Position numbers and translations under genes: made by a program
Part shown: piece after piece, positions 15,508-24,282 of the stretch
How the letters are laid out: each line of letters begins with the position of its first letter
Numbering within the stretch: the first letter of the stretch is position 1
Assembly (NCBI GenBank): GCA_964491875.1
Contig: CAZBIC010000006.1
Location: forward strand, 124,001 to 188,000
DNA from: JADJPG01 sp964491875
Lineage (GTDB): Bacteria > Verrucomicrobiota > Verrucomicrobiia > Limisphaerales > JADJPG01
Length of the DNA stretch: 64,000 bases
Direction of reading: 5' to 3'
Notes under the pieces: generated by a model
What the model saw: the letters and a program-made list of their open reading frames with translations, nothing else
Databases searched by the model: none
What the model was told of the DNA's origin: nothing

Positions 15508-16899
15508 TCAGGCGCCGGGAGCTGCAATCGCCGTCGTATTGGTCGCGGCGAGCGACACGCAGATCAACTCCTGACCGTTGTGCATGTAGGCGCGACGATT
15601 CGCGAAGGCGGGGTGGCACCAAAGCACGTCGCGACCGCGGGTGTTCTCGATGGTCGGGAGCAGCTTGGCGCGGCTCAATTCTTCATAACCGTCCGGCTTC
15701 AGGTTCGCGAGGATGAGCTCGCCTTGATCATTCCAAAGCCAGTACCGGCCGCCTTGTTCCACGATGAACGCCTGGCCGAACAACGCCTTCTTACCCTCGG
15801 TCGCGGCGAAGGTTTCCCAACGCCGATCGCCCGTCGCGAGATCGAGGCAGCGCAGTTCGCCGAAACCGCACAGCCCGTAAAGATGGCCATCGCGGATGAC
15901 CGGCGTACACATCGTGGTGTGCAATCCGTCGTCGAACTCCGACTTGCGTTTGCTGCGGCGATTCCAGGCAACGGACGGTTCCGCGCCGGCGAGATCCAGC
16001 AACAGTGAGCCTTGGTAGAATGAACTGAGGAACAACTTGGTTCCCGCGAGCCGCGGCATCGCGATGGTCACCTCCGGGCGCTGCGGTTTGCCGCCGACGG
16101 GATACGCGTGCGTCCAGATGACCTTTCCCGTCTCCGGCACCAGCGCCGCCACGGCGTCCGGATGCCAGATGATCAACTGACGCTGGCCGCCCACGGTGTA
16201 AATGACCGGCGGCGCGTAGCCAACTTCCCGCGCATCGAGCGCGCGCCAGAGTTCCTTGCCGGTATCCTTATGAAAGGCGACGACAGCGCTGTTGCTGCCG
16301 CCAACGAGGCAGATCAACCGGTCACCATCGAGCAGTGGATGCGCGGCGTAACCCCACACGGGCGGTTCATCGGTGTAGTCCTTCAACAGCTGGCGCTGCC
16401 AGATGATCTTTCCGTCACGCGAATTCAGGCACAGCAGATCGCCCATCGCGCCGAGCGTGAAGACGCGTCCGTCCGCGACCAGCGGCGTGGCACGTGGACC
16501 GGCCGGATACGAAATGCGATAGGAGGAATCGTAGGTGTGCTCCCACAGTTTCGCGCCGGAGTTTGCGTCGAGGCAGAGCACGCGCTCGTTTCCCGGGATG
16601 ACGGGCAAGGCGCGTTCGCCCGGCTTGCGTTCGGGCGGTTTGCCTTGCTGACGATCGAGCATGTAGAGCCGATCGCCCACCACGGCGGGACCGGAATAGC
16701 CGCGGTTCACATTCGTTCGCCACAAAACTGTTGGGCCAGCGGCAGGCAGACGTTCGATAATCCCGGTCTCGCGCCAGACGCCGTCGCGTTGCGGACCCAT
16801 CCATTGCGGCCAGTCATCGCCATGGACGACGATCGGCGCGAAGGCGAGTGAAAGTGTTACGCGGAAGAGATGGGTGAGAAGCCGTCCTGACGTTTTCAT
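15508..16899 (-). CDS. Secreted PQQ-type beta-propeller protein
   Basis: 463 residues from ATG 16899, chosen because it starts a signal peptide (KTSGRLLTHLFRVTLSLAFAPIVVHG). The mature protein has repeated blades of PQQ/BamB type: GPAVVGDRLYMLDRQ, ERVLCLDANSGAKLWEHTY, DLLCLNSRDGKIIWQRQLL, AVVAFHKDTGKELWRALD and LRCLDLATGDRRWETF. Seven or eight blades are likely. No haem or dehydrogenase catalytic residues stand out, so a structural or carbohydrate-linked role is more likely than a PQQ dehydrogenase. The 204 bases between it and the kinase gene hold nothing I recognise. Confidence 0.75.
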   Translation of the reverse strand: MKTSGRLLTHLFRVTLSLAFAPIVVHGDDWPQWMGPQRDGVWRETGIIERLPAAGPTVLWRTNVNRGYSGPAVVGDRLYMLDRQQGKPPERKPGERALPVIPGNERVLCLDANSGAKLWEHTYDSSYRISYPAGPRATPLVADGRVFTLGAMGDLLCLNSRDGKIIWQRQLLKDYTDEPPVWGYAAHPLLDGDRLICLVGGSNSAVVAFHKDTGKELWRALDAREVGYAPPVIYTVGGQRQLIIWHPDAVAALVPETGKVIWTHAYPVGGKPQRPEVTIAMPRLAGTKLFLSSFYQGSLLLDLAGAEPSVAWNRRSKRKSEFDDGLHTTMCTPVIRDGHLYGLCGFGELRCLDLATGDRRWETFAATEGKKALFGQAFIVEQGGRYWLWNDQGELILANLKPDGYEELSRAKLLPTIENTRGRDVLWCHPAFANRRAYMHNGQELICVSLAATNTTAIAAPGA

Positions 16900-16981
16900 A
16901 ACTTGGAAACGCAGCATCCTCCTTCCGCCTGCGAATGCAACGCGGTTTTGGCCCTGAATTGTAAAGACCGCGTCGGGCGGC

Positions 16982-18364
16982 TCAGTCCGTGAGCAATTCG
17001 GTCAGGACGCGGCCATCCACGTTGGGCAACGACTGGCCCAGAAGCTTCGCCATCGTCGGTGCGACATCCACATTCTGAATCATGCCGAGACGCGCGCCGC
17101 GTTTGATGCCGCGTCCCCAAGCGATGAAGGATGCGTTCATCTTCGGGTTCGATGACAAGAAGCCGTGGTGTCCTTGATTGCCGAGTTCGAGCGTGACCGC
17201 GGTGACCACGTCTTCGCCGCGCGCTTCGTTATTGAAGGCGTAACCTTCCTTCGCGACGAGAATGAGCTCGGCCATCTGCGGATTCTTCGCCGGATCGGGC
17301 AGGCCCAGCACGGCGAACTTGTCTGGTGTCAGGATGTCCGCAATCCCTTCCTGCGTGCGCATCAGCTCGATGACCTTGGCGTGATCGGCCAGGTGCGTTT
17401 CCGGGTTCGTGAAATAGACCATCGCGATGCCGCCTTCGGACACAATCTGCGCGCGCGCCCGTTGCAGCGTCGGCGTGGCGGTCGCTTCGAGGAGACCGGC
17501 TTTGCGGAAAGCGACATTCGGATTCACGATCTTCAGCGCGGTTTCGAAACCATGATCCGCCGTGACGAAGAGTGTCGTCTTCTCGCGAATGCCAGCGGCG
17601 TCGATGGCGCGCAAGACATCGGCAAGCTGCGCGTCGGCCAGCGCGATGGCGGCGTAGGCGGCGGGCGATTGCGGACCGTATTTGTGCTGGGTGGAATCTG
17701 TCACGAGCATGTGAATGAGCATGAAGTTCGGGCGTCGCTGACGGATGACATGCGCGGCGGCCTCCGTCCAGATGCGATCCTTCACCGGCGCGCTTTGCAG
17801 CCGGAACGTCGCGTCATTCGTGCCTTCAAGCCAGCCCGCGGCGATCAGTTCGTTCAGCAGGCGCGGCGTCATGTAGGTGATTTGATCCGGCACGTCGGGA
17901 AACGAGTCGTCGAGCGTCGTCGCGCCGCGGGTGCAGGGCCAGTTGATGTCGGCAGTGCGATATCCGGCGCGATGCAGCTGATCGAAAATCGCCGGTACCG
18001 CGACGAGGTCGGACTTGTCCTTCGCGCCATCAACGCGCACCGCTTTTCCCTCGCCCGGCCGTACGAGCACTCCGTTGAAGAGCACGGAATGTTTCGCCGG
18101 GCGCATGCCGGTGACGAGCGTGGTGTGGTTCGGCCAGGTGATGGCCGGATTGGCAACGTGCATGCCTTCGGCGCTCGCACCCTCGGCGATGAGCTTGCGG
18201 ATGGTCGGGATCGGCGCTTTCGGATCCTTGAGGTAATACGCGGCGAGGCCGTCGATGGTCACTAGTATGACATGATGATTCGTCGACGCCGGAACCAGTG
18301 TGGGCGAACAGAATATCAACGTAATCAAGCACGCGAAGCGGTTAACCGAAGTTTTGGAGAACAT
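16982..18364 (-). CDS. Secreted type I phosphodiesterase/nucleotide pyrophosphatase
   Basis: 460 residues from ATG 18364. A signal peptide (SVNRFACLITLIFCSPTLVPAS) precedes an alkaline-phosphatase-superfamily domain. The metal and nucleophile sites are all visible: Asp in VTIDGLAAYYL, Thr nucleophile in ITWPNHTTLVTG, the Asp and His of VTDSTQHKYG, Asp-His in TADHGF and His in NQGHHGF. This set fits hydrolysis of phosphodiesters or nucleotides in the periplasm. It is transcribed divergently from the gene at 18482, with about 117 bases between. The substrate cannot be told from sequence. Confidence 0.85.
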   Translation of the reverse strand: MFSKTSVNRFACLITLIFCSPTLVPASTNHHVILVTIDGLAAYYLKDPKAPIPTIRKLIAEGASAEGMHVANPAITWPNHTTLVTGMRPAKHSVLFNGVLVRPGEGKAVRVDGAKDKSDLVAVPAIFDQLHRAGYRTADINWPCTRGATTLDDSFPDVPDQITYMTPRLLNELIAAGWLEGTNDATFRLQSAPVKDRIWTEAAAHVIRQRRPNFMLIHMLVTDSTQHKYGPQSPAAYAAIALADAQLADVLRAIDAAGIREKTTLFVTADHGFETALKIVNPNVAFRKAGLLEATATPTLQRARAQIVSEGGIAMVYFTNPETHLADHAKVIELMRTQEGIADILTPDKFAVLGLPDPAKNPQMAELILVAKEGYAFNNEARGEDVVTAVTLELGNQGHHGFLSSNPKMNASFIAWGRGIKRGARLGMIQNVDVAPTMAKLLGQSLPNVDGRVLTELLTD

Positions 18365-18481
18365 GCGAGTGGTGTAACGGGAAGGTCCCCGCGCCTCAAG
18401 CAGAAGCGCCAAAGGTCTCGGGAAAATTTTAGAAACTTCAGCCATTACAATCGACTTCGCTTCGGTCATTCTCCCAACACG

Positions 18482-19021
18482 ATGAAAACGCTGATGACGT
18501 CCGCATTGGTTGTGTTCTGCCTCTTTTCCGAAGTTGCCGCCCGCGCGGCGGAACAGCTCCCGCTCGATGAACATCTCGAAGCCTTTCGTCCGATTCTCGG
18601 CCGGACCTGGCGCGGCGAATTCAAGAACTCCAAGCCAGACAAACGCACCATCGACGTGGCGCGCTGGGAACGGGCGTTGAACGGCAAGGCGGTGCGGGTG
18701 TTGCACTCTATCAACGACGGCGCGTACGGCGGCGAAAGCATCGTGCGCTGGGACAAGGACGCGAAGCAGTTGGTGTATCACTACTATACGACAGCTGGGT
18801 TCATGACCGCGGGCACGATGACAATCCACGACAGAAAGATCGTGGCTGTGGAGAAAGTGAGCGGAGACGCGAACGGTGTCACCGAAGTGCGCTCCACCAC
18901 CGAGCTACGCGCGGACGGCACCATGCTGACCAAGGCGGAGTACCTGAAGAACGGCCAGCCGTCCGGCGGACGCGAGACCGTCTACAAGGATGACCCAACG
19001 GCGGAAGTAAAGTTCAAGTAA
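18482..19021 (+). CDS. Secreted hypothetical protein
   Basis: 179 residues with a clear signal peptide (KTLMTSALVVFCLFSEVAARAAE). The mature part reads as a beta-rich lipocalin-like domain (LGRTWRGEFKN, GKAVRVLHSINDGAYGGESIVRWD, QLVYHYYTTAGFMTAGTMTIHD, TEVRSTTELRADGTMLTKAEYLKNG). This pattern is common in proteins that measure or bind small ligands, but I do not recognise a specific family. It is divergent from the phosphodiesterase gene and may share its control region. Confidence 0.65.
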   Translation: MKTLMTSALVVFCLFSEVAARAAEQLPLDEHLEAFRPILGRTWRGEFKNSKPDKRTIDVARWERALNGKAVRVLHSINDGAYGGESIVRWDKDAKQLVYHYYTTAGFMTAGTMTIHDRKIVAVEKVSGDANGVTEVRSTTELRADGTMLTKAEYLKNGQPSGGRETVYKDDPTAEVKFK

Positions 19022-19105
19022 GCCTCTCCCGCGGAGAGATTCGTCGGAGGCGTCCGGCAGGATTTGCGTTTCGCGAATCGGGAAATCTTTCTACCGTCCG
19101 CGCCG

Positions 19106-19885
19106 GTGCCGGAATTATCCACCATCTTGCTCGCCGCCACGGGCGTGCTGTTCATCGGTCTTTCCAAGGCCGGGTTCGGCGGCGGCTTGGGCATGCTGAC
19201 CACTCCGCTGTGCGTCCTTGCGTTCGGTGTGGGTGGGCGAGATCCGAACTTCGCCATCGGCACCTTGCTGCCGTTGCTGTGCGCCGGCGATGCCTTCTCG
19301 CTCTATCACTACTGGGGCAAGTGGGAGCGGAAGAACATGCTCTACCTGCTGCCCGGCGTGTTGGTGGGCGTAGTGATCGGCATGGGACTCATCGACCGCT
19401 TCTCACCGCGCGAGTTGAACATCGCCATCGGGCTTCTCGCGATTTCGTTCGTCATTTTCCAGTTTGTGAAGGCAGCGATTTTTCGCGCGGAGGGAGCCTT
19501 CGCGCCAAACCATCGCATCGGGATTCCGTGTGGCATTGGCGCTGGCGTGACGTCGACCTTCGCGCACGGAGCCGGGCCGGTGGTGAGTTTGTTCCTCATT
19601 CCGCAACAGATGCCGAAGGAGATTTACGTCGGCACCACCGTCCTGATCTTTTCGTGGATCAACTGGATCAAAATGCCGTTCTTCATCGCGAACGGCATGG
19701 TGACGCGCGAGACGCTGCTGACCGGGCTGGCGTATCTGCCGCTGATTCCCGTCGGCGTGTGGGCGGGCGTATGGTTGAACCGAAAAGTTTCCGAGAAGGT
19801 GTTCCTGCGGCTCGTCTATGCGTTCACGTTCGTGACCGCATTGCAGCTGATCTTCAACTTCGACCTCATGCGACCGTTCAAATAA
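19106..19885 (+). CDS. TauE/SafE family sulfite exporter-like permease
   Basis: 259 residues from GTG 19106, chosen because it begins just before the first membrane segment; TTG 19064 is an alternative with an ill-spaced ribosome site. About eight hydrophobic segments are visible. Family features are the duplicated G-rich helix starts: LFIGLSKAGFGGGLGMLTTPL near the N-terminus and GIPCGIGAGVTSTFAHGAGPVVSLFLIPQ in the middle. TauE/SafE proteins export sulfite, sulfoacetate or related organic anions. No sulfur-metabolism genes flank it, so the substrate is open. Confidence 0.8.
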   Translation: MPELSTILLAATGVLFIGLSKAGFGGGLGMLTTPLCVLAFGVGGRDPNFAIGTLLPLLCAGDAFSLYHYWGKWERKNMLYLLPGVLVGVVIGMGLIDRFSPRELNIAIGLLAISFVIFQFVKAAIFRAEGAFAPNHRIGIPCGIGAGVTSTFAHGAGPVVSLFLIPQQMPKEIYVGTTVLIFSWINWIKMPFFIANGMVTRETLLTGLAYLPLIPVGVWAGVWLNRKVSEKVFLRLVYAFTFVTALQLIFNFDLMRPFK

Positions 19886-19902
19886 GTCGCGCCGAGATTC
19901 GC

Positions 19903-20535
19903 TTAACTCACCTTCGGAATCTGAAGCAGCTCCTGGCTGCGGATGACACTGACTCCAGCCTTCCGCATTTCCTCAGTGGCGGTGAGCGTCTCGTCTGGCG
20001 CGAAGTTAAACGGCCGGCACGCGTCCTCGACCAAGAAGGTCTTGAATCCGAGTGAAACGGCGTCGAGCGCAGTCGCTTTAACGCAGTGATTAGTGCCGAG
20101 ACCCAGCACGTAAACTTCCTTCACCTTGCGGTCTTTCAAATACTCGTAGAGGCCGGTTCCGTGCGTCTGGCCTTCGTCGAAGAATGCGCTGTAGCCGTCG
20201 ATCTCCGCGTCGGTGCCCTTGCGCTGGATCTTGTTCACGCGATTCAGCATCAGGCTGGACGCGAGCTCCGACCCGCGTGTGCTCTGCACGCAATGGGTCG
20301 GCCACAGACGCTGAGGACGCTTCTTGAGCACCACGACTTCGCCGGGCTGCTTGGCGACATGATTCGGCGCGAAACTTTTGTGGTTGGCGGGATGCCAGTC
20401 CTGCGTGGCGACCACGAGTTTGAAGCAGCCTTCAAGCTGGTTGGCGATGGGGATAATAGCCTCGCCCTGCGGCACCGGCACGGCGCCGCCGGTCAGGAAA
20501 TCGTTCTGTAAATCTACGAGCAACAACACTTTCAT
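19903..20535 (-). CDS. pncA: Nicotinamidase
   Basis: 210 residues in the isochorismatase fold. Catalytic Asp in LLLVDLQNDF, metal-binding segment DWHPANHKSF, the WPTHCVQ block, Lys in KIQRKGTD, and the catalytic Cys in LGTNHCVKATALDA are all present. Nicotinamide is hydrolysed to nicotinate for NAD salvage. The usual TDYCV before the nucleophile is TNHCV here, a mild deviation. It converges with the exporter gene, with 17 bases between the stops. It is a separate branch from the two amidohydrolases at 7-10 kb. Confidence 0.85.
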   Translation of the reverse strand: MKVLLLVDLQNDFLTGGAVPVPQGEAIIPIANQLEGCFKLVVATQDWHPANHKSFAPNHVAKQPGEVVVLKKRPQRLWPTHCVQSTRGSELASSLMLNRVNKIQRKGTDAEIDGYSAFFDEGQTHGTGLYEYLKDRKVKEVYVLGLGTNHCVKATALDAVSLGFKTFLVEDACRPFNFAPDETLTATEEMRKAGVSVIRSQELLQIPKVS

Positions 20536-20682
20536 TCGGTCGCGAGACTATACGTGGGACGCCGCCCGACGGGAAGAAGTCGTTGCAGGATTCACGCTGC
20601 GCATCCGTGCAGCCGGAATGAACCGTGATCTTTTCCCTGCGTCTCGATTGGGGAACGGATAGAATCACGGCCAGCTGTTCCG

Positions 20683-22101
20683 ATGAACATCGCGATTCCT
20701 GATGAGCTGCGAAAGATCCTCAGCGCCACGCCGGCGCTGGCGAACGCGTATCTCGTCGGCGGCTGCGTGCGCGATGCGCTGGCGGGAATTCAGAACCACG
20801 ATTTTGACATCGAGGTCTTCGGAGTCGGCTACGAGGAACTGGCGAAATCACTGCGACGCTGGGGACGCACCGATCTCGTCGGGCGCTCCTTCGGGGTGGT
20901 GAAGCTCACGACTCCCGATGGCGACACCCACGACTTCAGCATTCCGCGGCGCGATTCAAAGGTCGCACCCGGCCACAAGGGATTTGAGGTTTCGTTCGAT
21001 CCACACATCACCCCGCGCGACGCCGCCGCGCGACGCGACTTCACCGTCAACGCGCTGATGTTCGATCCGCGCCGGAACGAGGTGCTCGATTTCTTTGGCG
21101 GACAGGATGACTGGCGCGCCCGGAGTTTGCGCCACACCAGCGAGGCGTTCGTGGAAGATCCATTGCGTGTGCTGCGCGGGATGCAGTTTGCGGCGCGGTT
21201 CGATCTCACCATCGCGCCGGACACCGCCGCGCTCTGCCGCAGCATCAAGAGCAGCTATCGAGAGCTCGCGGTCGAGCGCGTGCGCGAGGAATGGTTCAAG
21301 TGGGCGGCGAAGAGCACGGTGCCATCGCGCGGTTTGCAGCTCCTCGTGGCGACGGAATGGATCGCGCATTTCCCGGAGATCAACGCGCTCATCGGCACCC
21401 CCCAGGACCCGGAATGGCATCCGGAAGGCGATGTGTTCGTCCATACCTGCCATTGCCTGGACGCGCTGGTGAAACTTCCGGCGTGGCAGGCAGCGTCCGA
21501 GGAACTGCGCATCGTTTTATCACTCGCGGTGCTCGCGCATGATTTTGCGAAGCCGCAGACAACGCACGAAGCCATGCGAGACGGAAAGATGCGCATCGTT
21601 TCGCCCGGTCACGAAGAAGCGGGCGGTCCGCTCGCAGAGGCATTCCTGCAACGCATCAACGCACCGAACGTGATTCGCGAACGCGTGGTGCCGCTGGTGA
21701 CGAATCACCTCGCGCATCTGCAGTCCGAAAGCGATCGCGCGGTGCGGCGGTTGGCGAAGCGTCTGGAGCCCGCGACTATTGAGGAGTTGATCATCGTCAT
21801 CACTGCGGACCAGTTCGGTCGCCCGCCGCGGCCACAGGAAATCTCGGACGGCGTGCGCGCGCTTGAGTCGCGCTCGAAGGATCTCAAGCTCGAGTCCAGC
21901 GCGCCGCAACCCATCTTGATGGGACGTCATTTGCTCGAACTGGGCATGAAGCCGGGACGCGAGATGGGCGTGGTGCTGGAAGCTGCGTTTGAGGCGCAGC
22001 TCGAAGGAAAGTTCTTTGATCTCCCGCAAGCGATGCAGTGGCTGACGTCAGAACCGGGCTTGCCCTTGCCAGACGAGGTCAGATCGCGCCTAAAAGTTTG
22101 A
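20683..22101 (+). CDS. cca: CCA-adding tRNA nucleotidyltransferase
   Basis: 472 residues. The nucleotidyltransferase core has LVGGCVRDAL, the metal-binding pair in HDFDIEVFG, then RRDFTVNALMFD and the neck motif EDPLRVLRGMQFAARF. A C-terminal HD-type region is present (LAVLAHDFAKP, about residues 280-300, and HEEAGGPLAEAFL). The enzyme adds or repairs the 3' CCA of tRNAs. The presence of the HD motifs fits the class of CCA enzymes with associated phosphohydrolase activity. It is not in an obvious operon. Confidence 0.88.
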   Translation: MNIAIPDELRKILSATPALANAYLVGGCVRDALAGIQNHDFDIEVFGVGYEELAKSLRRWGRTDLVGRSFGVVKLTTPDGDTHDFSIPRRDSKVAPGHKGFEVSFDPHITPRDAAARRDFTVNALMFDPRRNEVLDFFGGQDDWRARSLRHTSEAFVEDPLRVLRGMQFAARFDLTIAPDTAALCRSIKSSYRELAVERVREEWFKWAAKSTVPSRGLQLLVATEWIAHFPEINALIGTPQDPEWHPEGDVFVHTCHCLDALVKLPAWQAASEELRIVLSLAVLAHDFAKPQTTHEAMRDGKMRIVSPGHEEAGGPLAEAFLQRINAPNVIRERVVPLVTNHLAHLQSESDRAVRRLAKRLEPATIEELIIVITADQFGRPPRPQEISDGVRALESRSKDLKLESSAPQPILMGRHLLELGMKPGREMGVVLEAAFEAQLEGKFFDLPQAMQWLTSEPGLPLPDEVRSRLKV

Positions 22102-22242
22102 ATACACGGAAGCCCGTTTTCAGTTTTGTGTAAAGAGTCTTGCCGTCCCGATTAGAACCCACCGAAAGTCCACGGATGCAAGGCCGTCCGGGGCGCTGAA
22201 TTAAGCGGTCGCCCGTTCCGTCAGGGCTGCTAACATAAACCT

Positions 22243-23433
22243 ATGCAAAAGTTGTTTTGGCTGGTGATGGCGTCGTTGGTCGGAGTGTCTGCAATGGCGC
22301 AGGCCGCGGCGAAGGAGGAATACGAAGTGCGCGCGAAGGAGTTGCCGTCGATTCAAGCGGCGAGCTTCACGGGAGGCGGACCCTCAAATCAGTTTCCCCG
22401 CCTCAAGGGTCTCTACAACGGCCTGATCATGCCGTCCGAATTCGTCCCGGAGTATTCGGGCTTCTTTGAGATCACGGTGGATTCGGACCGCGACTTTCGA
22501 GGGCGGATGATTGTCGGCGATCGCACGTATCCGTTGCGCGGTCGTTTCACCACACAAGGGCTGGCCGGCATCGACATCTACCGGCGCGACTGGGACGACT
22601 GTCATTGCTTCTATGAACTGCGCCACATCTGGAGCATCGATTTGCAGCTCATCGCCGGCACGGATGAGATCGAAGGCATCGCGGACAACGTGCGCCATGG
22701 ATACACGACGAGCATGTTCGGCTATCGAGGGCACGGGACGTTGGACGGCATTTCCATCGACGAAGGCCGTTACACGATGCGACTGCCGGGTAGCGAAGAT
22801 TCAGCGGTGGCGCCGGGTGGCGAAGGTTACGGCGTGGTGAAGGTGACCTCGCGCAGCAAGGTGCAGATGTACGGCAAGCTCGCTGATGGTACGGCGTACA
22901 GCCGGGGCGCGACAGTTTCCACGAATGGCTGGTGGCCGTTCTATCTCCCGCTAAGCGAAGGACGCGGCGCGTTGATCGGCTGGCTGCGCTTCGCGCTCTA
23001 CGACGAAGGCGACGTGGCGGGTGACTTGTATTGGGTGAAGCCGCGTCTCGACAGCCGGAAGTATTATCCGAACGGATTCTCCGGCAACGTGGCGGCGATT
23101 GGTTCGCGTTACACAATTCCATCCTCCTCATCACTGGCACTCAACTGGACGACCGGAATTTTCTACACCGATGGCGGTAATCTGGTATCACCCGCTGTGA
23201 ACAACATCACGCTGCTGCCGGGCGGCAAGTTGAGTGACAGCGGTGGCGACATCACGAACCTGAAATACAGTTTCAGCCGCAGCACGGGAATTTTCTCCGG
23301 GAAGTTCATGCATCCTGACACCGGCCGGACGGTTTCCTTCAAAGGTATTCTCGACCAATTTCAGGCGGTGGGCGGAGGTTATTTCCTCGGCGTCGACCAG
23401 ACGGGCCTGGTCCGCCTGCAAGCCAGCCCGTAG
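22243..23433 (+). CDS. Secreted beta-rich hypothetical protein
   Basis: 396 residues with a signal peptide (QKLFWLVMASLVGVSAMAQAAA). The rest is beta-rich and contains two related units: GLYNGLIMPSEFVPEYSGFFEITVDSDRDFRGRM near the N-terminus and a second from about residue 205 (GKLADGTAYSRGATVSTNGWWPFYLPL). Units of the form G.Y.GL......SG.F.I.V...G.F.G......Y.LRG.F are common in verrucomicrobial secreted proteins. No catalytic motif is visible and the function is unknown. The 141 bases upstream hold no gene. Confidence 0.65.
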   Translation: MQKLFWLVMASLVGVSAMAQAAAKEEYEVRAKELPSIQAASFTGGGPSNQFPRLKGLYNGLIMPSEFVPEYSGFFEITVDSDRDFRGRMIVGDRTYPLRGRFTTQGLAGIDIYRRDWDDCHCFYELRHIWSIDLQLIAGTDEIEGIADNVRHGYTTSMFGYRGHGTLDGISIDEGRYTMRLPGSEDSAVAPGGEGYGVVKVTSRSKVQMYGKLADGTAYSRGATVSTNGWWPFYLPLSEGRGALIGWLRFALYDEGDVAGDLYWVKPRLDSRKYYPNGFSGNVAAIGSRYTIPSSSSLALNWTTGIFYTDGGNLVSPAVNNITLLPGGKLSDSGGDITNLKYSFSRSTGIFSGKFMHPDTGRTVSFKGILDQFQAVGGGYFLGVDQTGLVRLQASP

Positions 23434-23532
23434 TTCACCCGGCTCAAGTCGGGGTTGATTTGCTCCGTTTGATGCGTGATAGATCGTCCCGACACGATCG
23501 TGGAACGGAATTCATAATCGACGAAGGCACAC

Positions 23533-24249
23533 ATGCAGATTCGACCTGGCATCATCATCACCGTCATCGCGGTGTTCGGAATTCTCTTTGGCGGACGCTT
23601 TCTCGGCTGGTTCGGCAGCAAGCCGAAGGAAGTCGCCGTGGAAACCACTCCCGCAGAACCCTCGACTGAGACCAGGTCCGCACCGATCGAGATCGAACCC
23701 GCAGTGCCCCGCTCGACGGATCGCATCCCGACCGCCAACGCCAAGCTGCCTCCGGCCACCGCCGCGGTCGCGCCGACGCAGCCGTCCGTGCCTGCCGAGG
23801 ATCCGACCGGCAAGATCGCGGATTGGGAACAGAAGATCGACGACGTGCTCACCGGCCAGGAAGACGAGGCGTTAAAAGCCAAGAAGCTGCTCGACGTTTT
23901 CGATCGCCTGCCGGAGGACGGCCAGGTGGAAGCCGCGCAGCACATCTCCAATCTGCTGCCGGACGAACAATATGCCGAACTGGCGAAGCGCTTGAAGGAT
24001 CCGAAGACGCCCGAGGCAGTTCTCGAAGTGCTCATGACGGACGTGCTTAACCGCCCGAACCAGCTGAAGCTCGACACGCTCTTCGACGTTGCGCGCGAGC
24101 CGGGTCACCCGAAAGGCGAGGAAGCCCGCGACGTGCTCGAAGTGTTCCTCGATGACGTGGATTGGGACGTGGTGAAGTCCACCGGCAACTGGGAGATCGT
24201 CCGCACCGAGAAGGACAAGTGGCTCAAGGAAAATCCGGACCAGGAGTAA
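23533..24249 (+). CDS. Single-span membrane protein with helical C-domain
   Basis: 238 residues. A membrane segment lies at about residues 6-27 (GIIITVIAVFGILFGGRFLGW). A Pro/Thr/Ala-rich linker follows (about 35-90). A charged alpha-helical domain fills the rest (LKAKKLLDVFDRLPEDGQVEAAQHISNLLPDEQYAELAKRL), with a HEAT-like cadence of helical pairs. This looks like a periplasmic or cytoplasmic scaffold tethered to the inner membrane. No known family is recognised. It converges with the exporter gene at 24283. Confidence 0.6.
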   Translation: MQIRPGIIITVIAVFGILFGGRFLGWFGSKPKEVAVETTPAEPSTETRSAPIEIEPAVPRSTDRIPTANAKLPPATAAVAPTQPSVPAEDPTGKIADWEQKIDDVLTGQEDEALKAKKLLDVFDRLPEDGQVEAAQHISNLLPDEQYAELAKRLKDPKTPEAVLEVLMTDVLNRPNQLKLDTLFDVAREPGHPKGEEARDVLEVFLDDVDWDVVKSTGNWEIVRTEKDKWLKENPDQE

Positions 24250-24282
24250 GCAGTCGGCCGCCGGCTCACGAAGTCACCCGTC

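Noticed and set aside
22102..22242. Possible promoter or RNA before the secreted protein at 22243
   Set aside because: No hairpin with T-run or convincing -35/-10 pair could be identified by eye.
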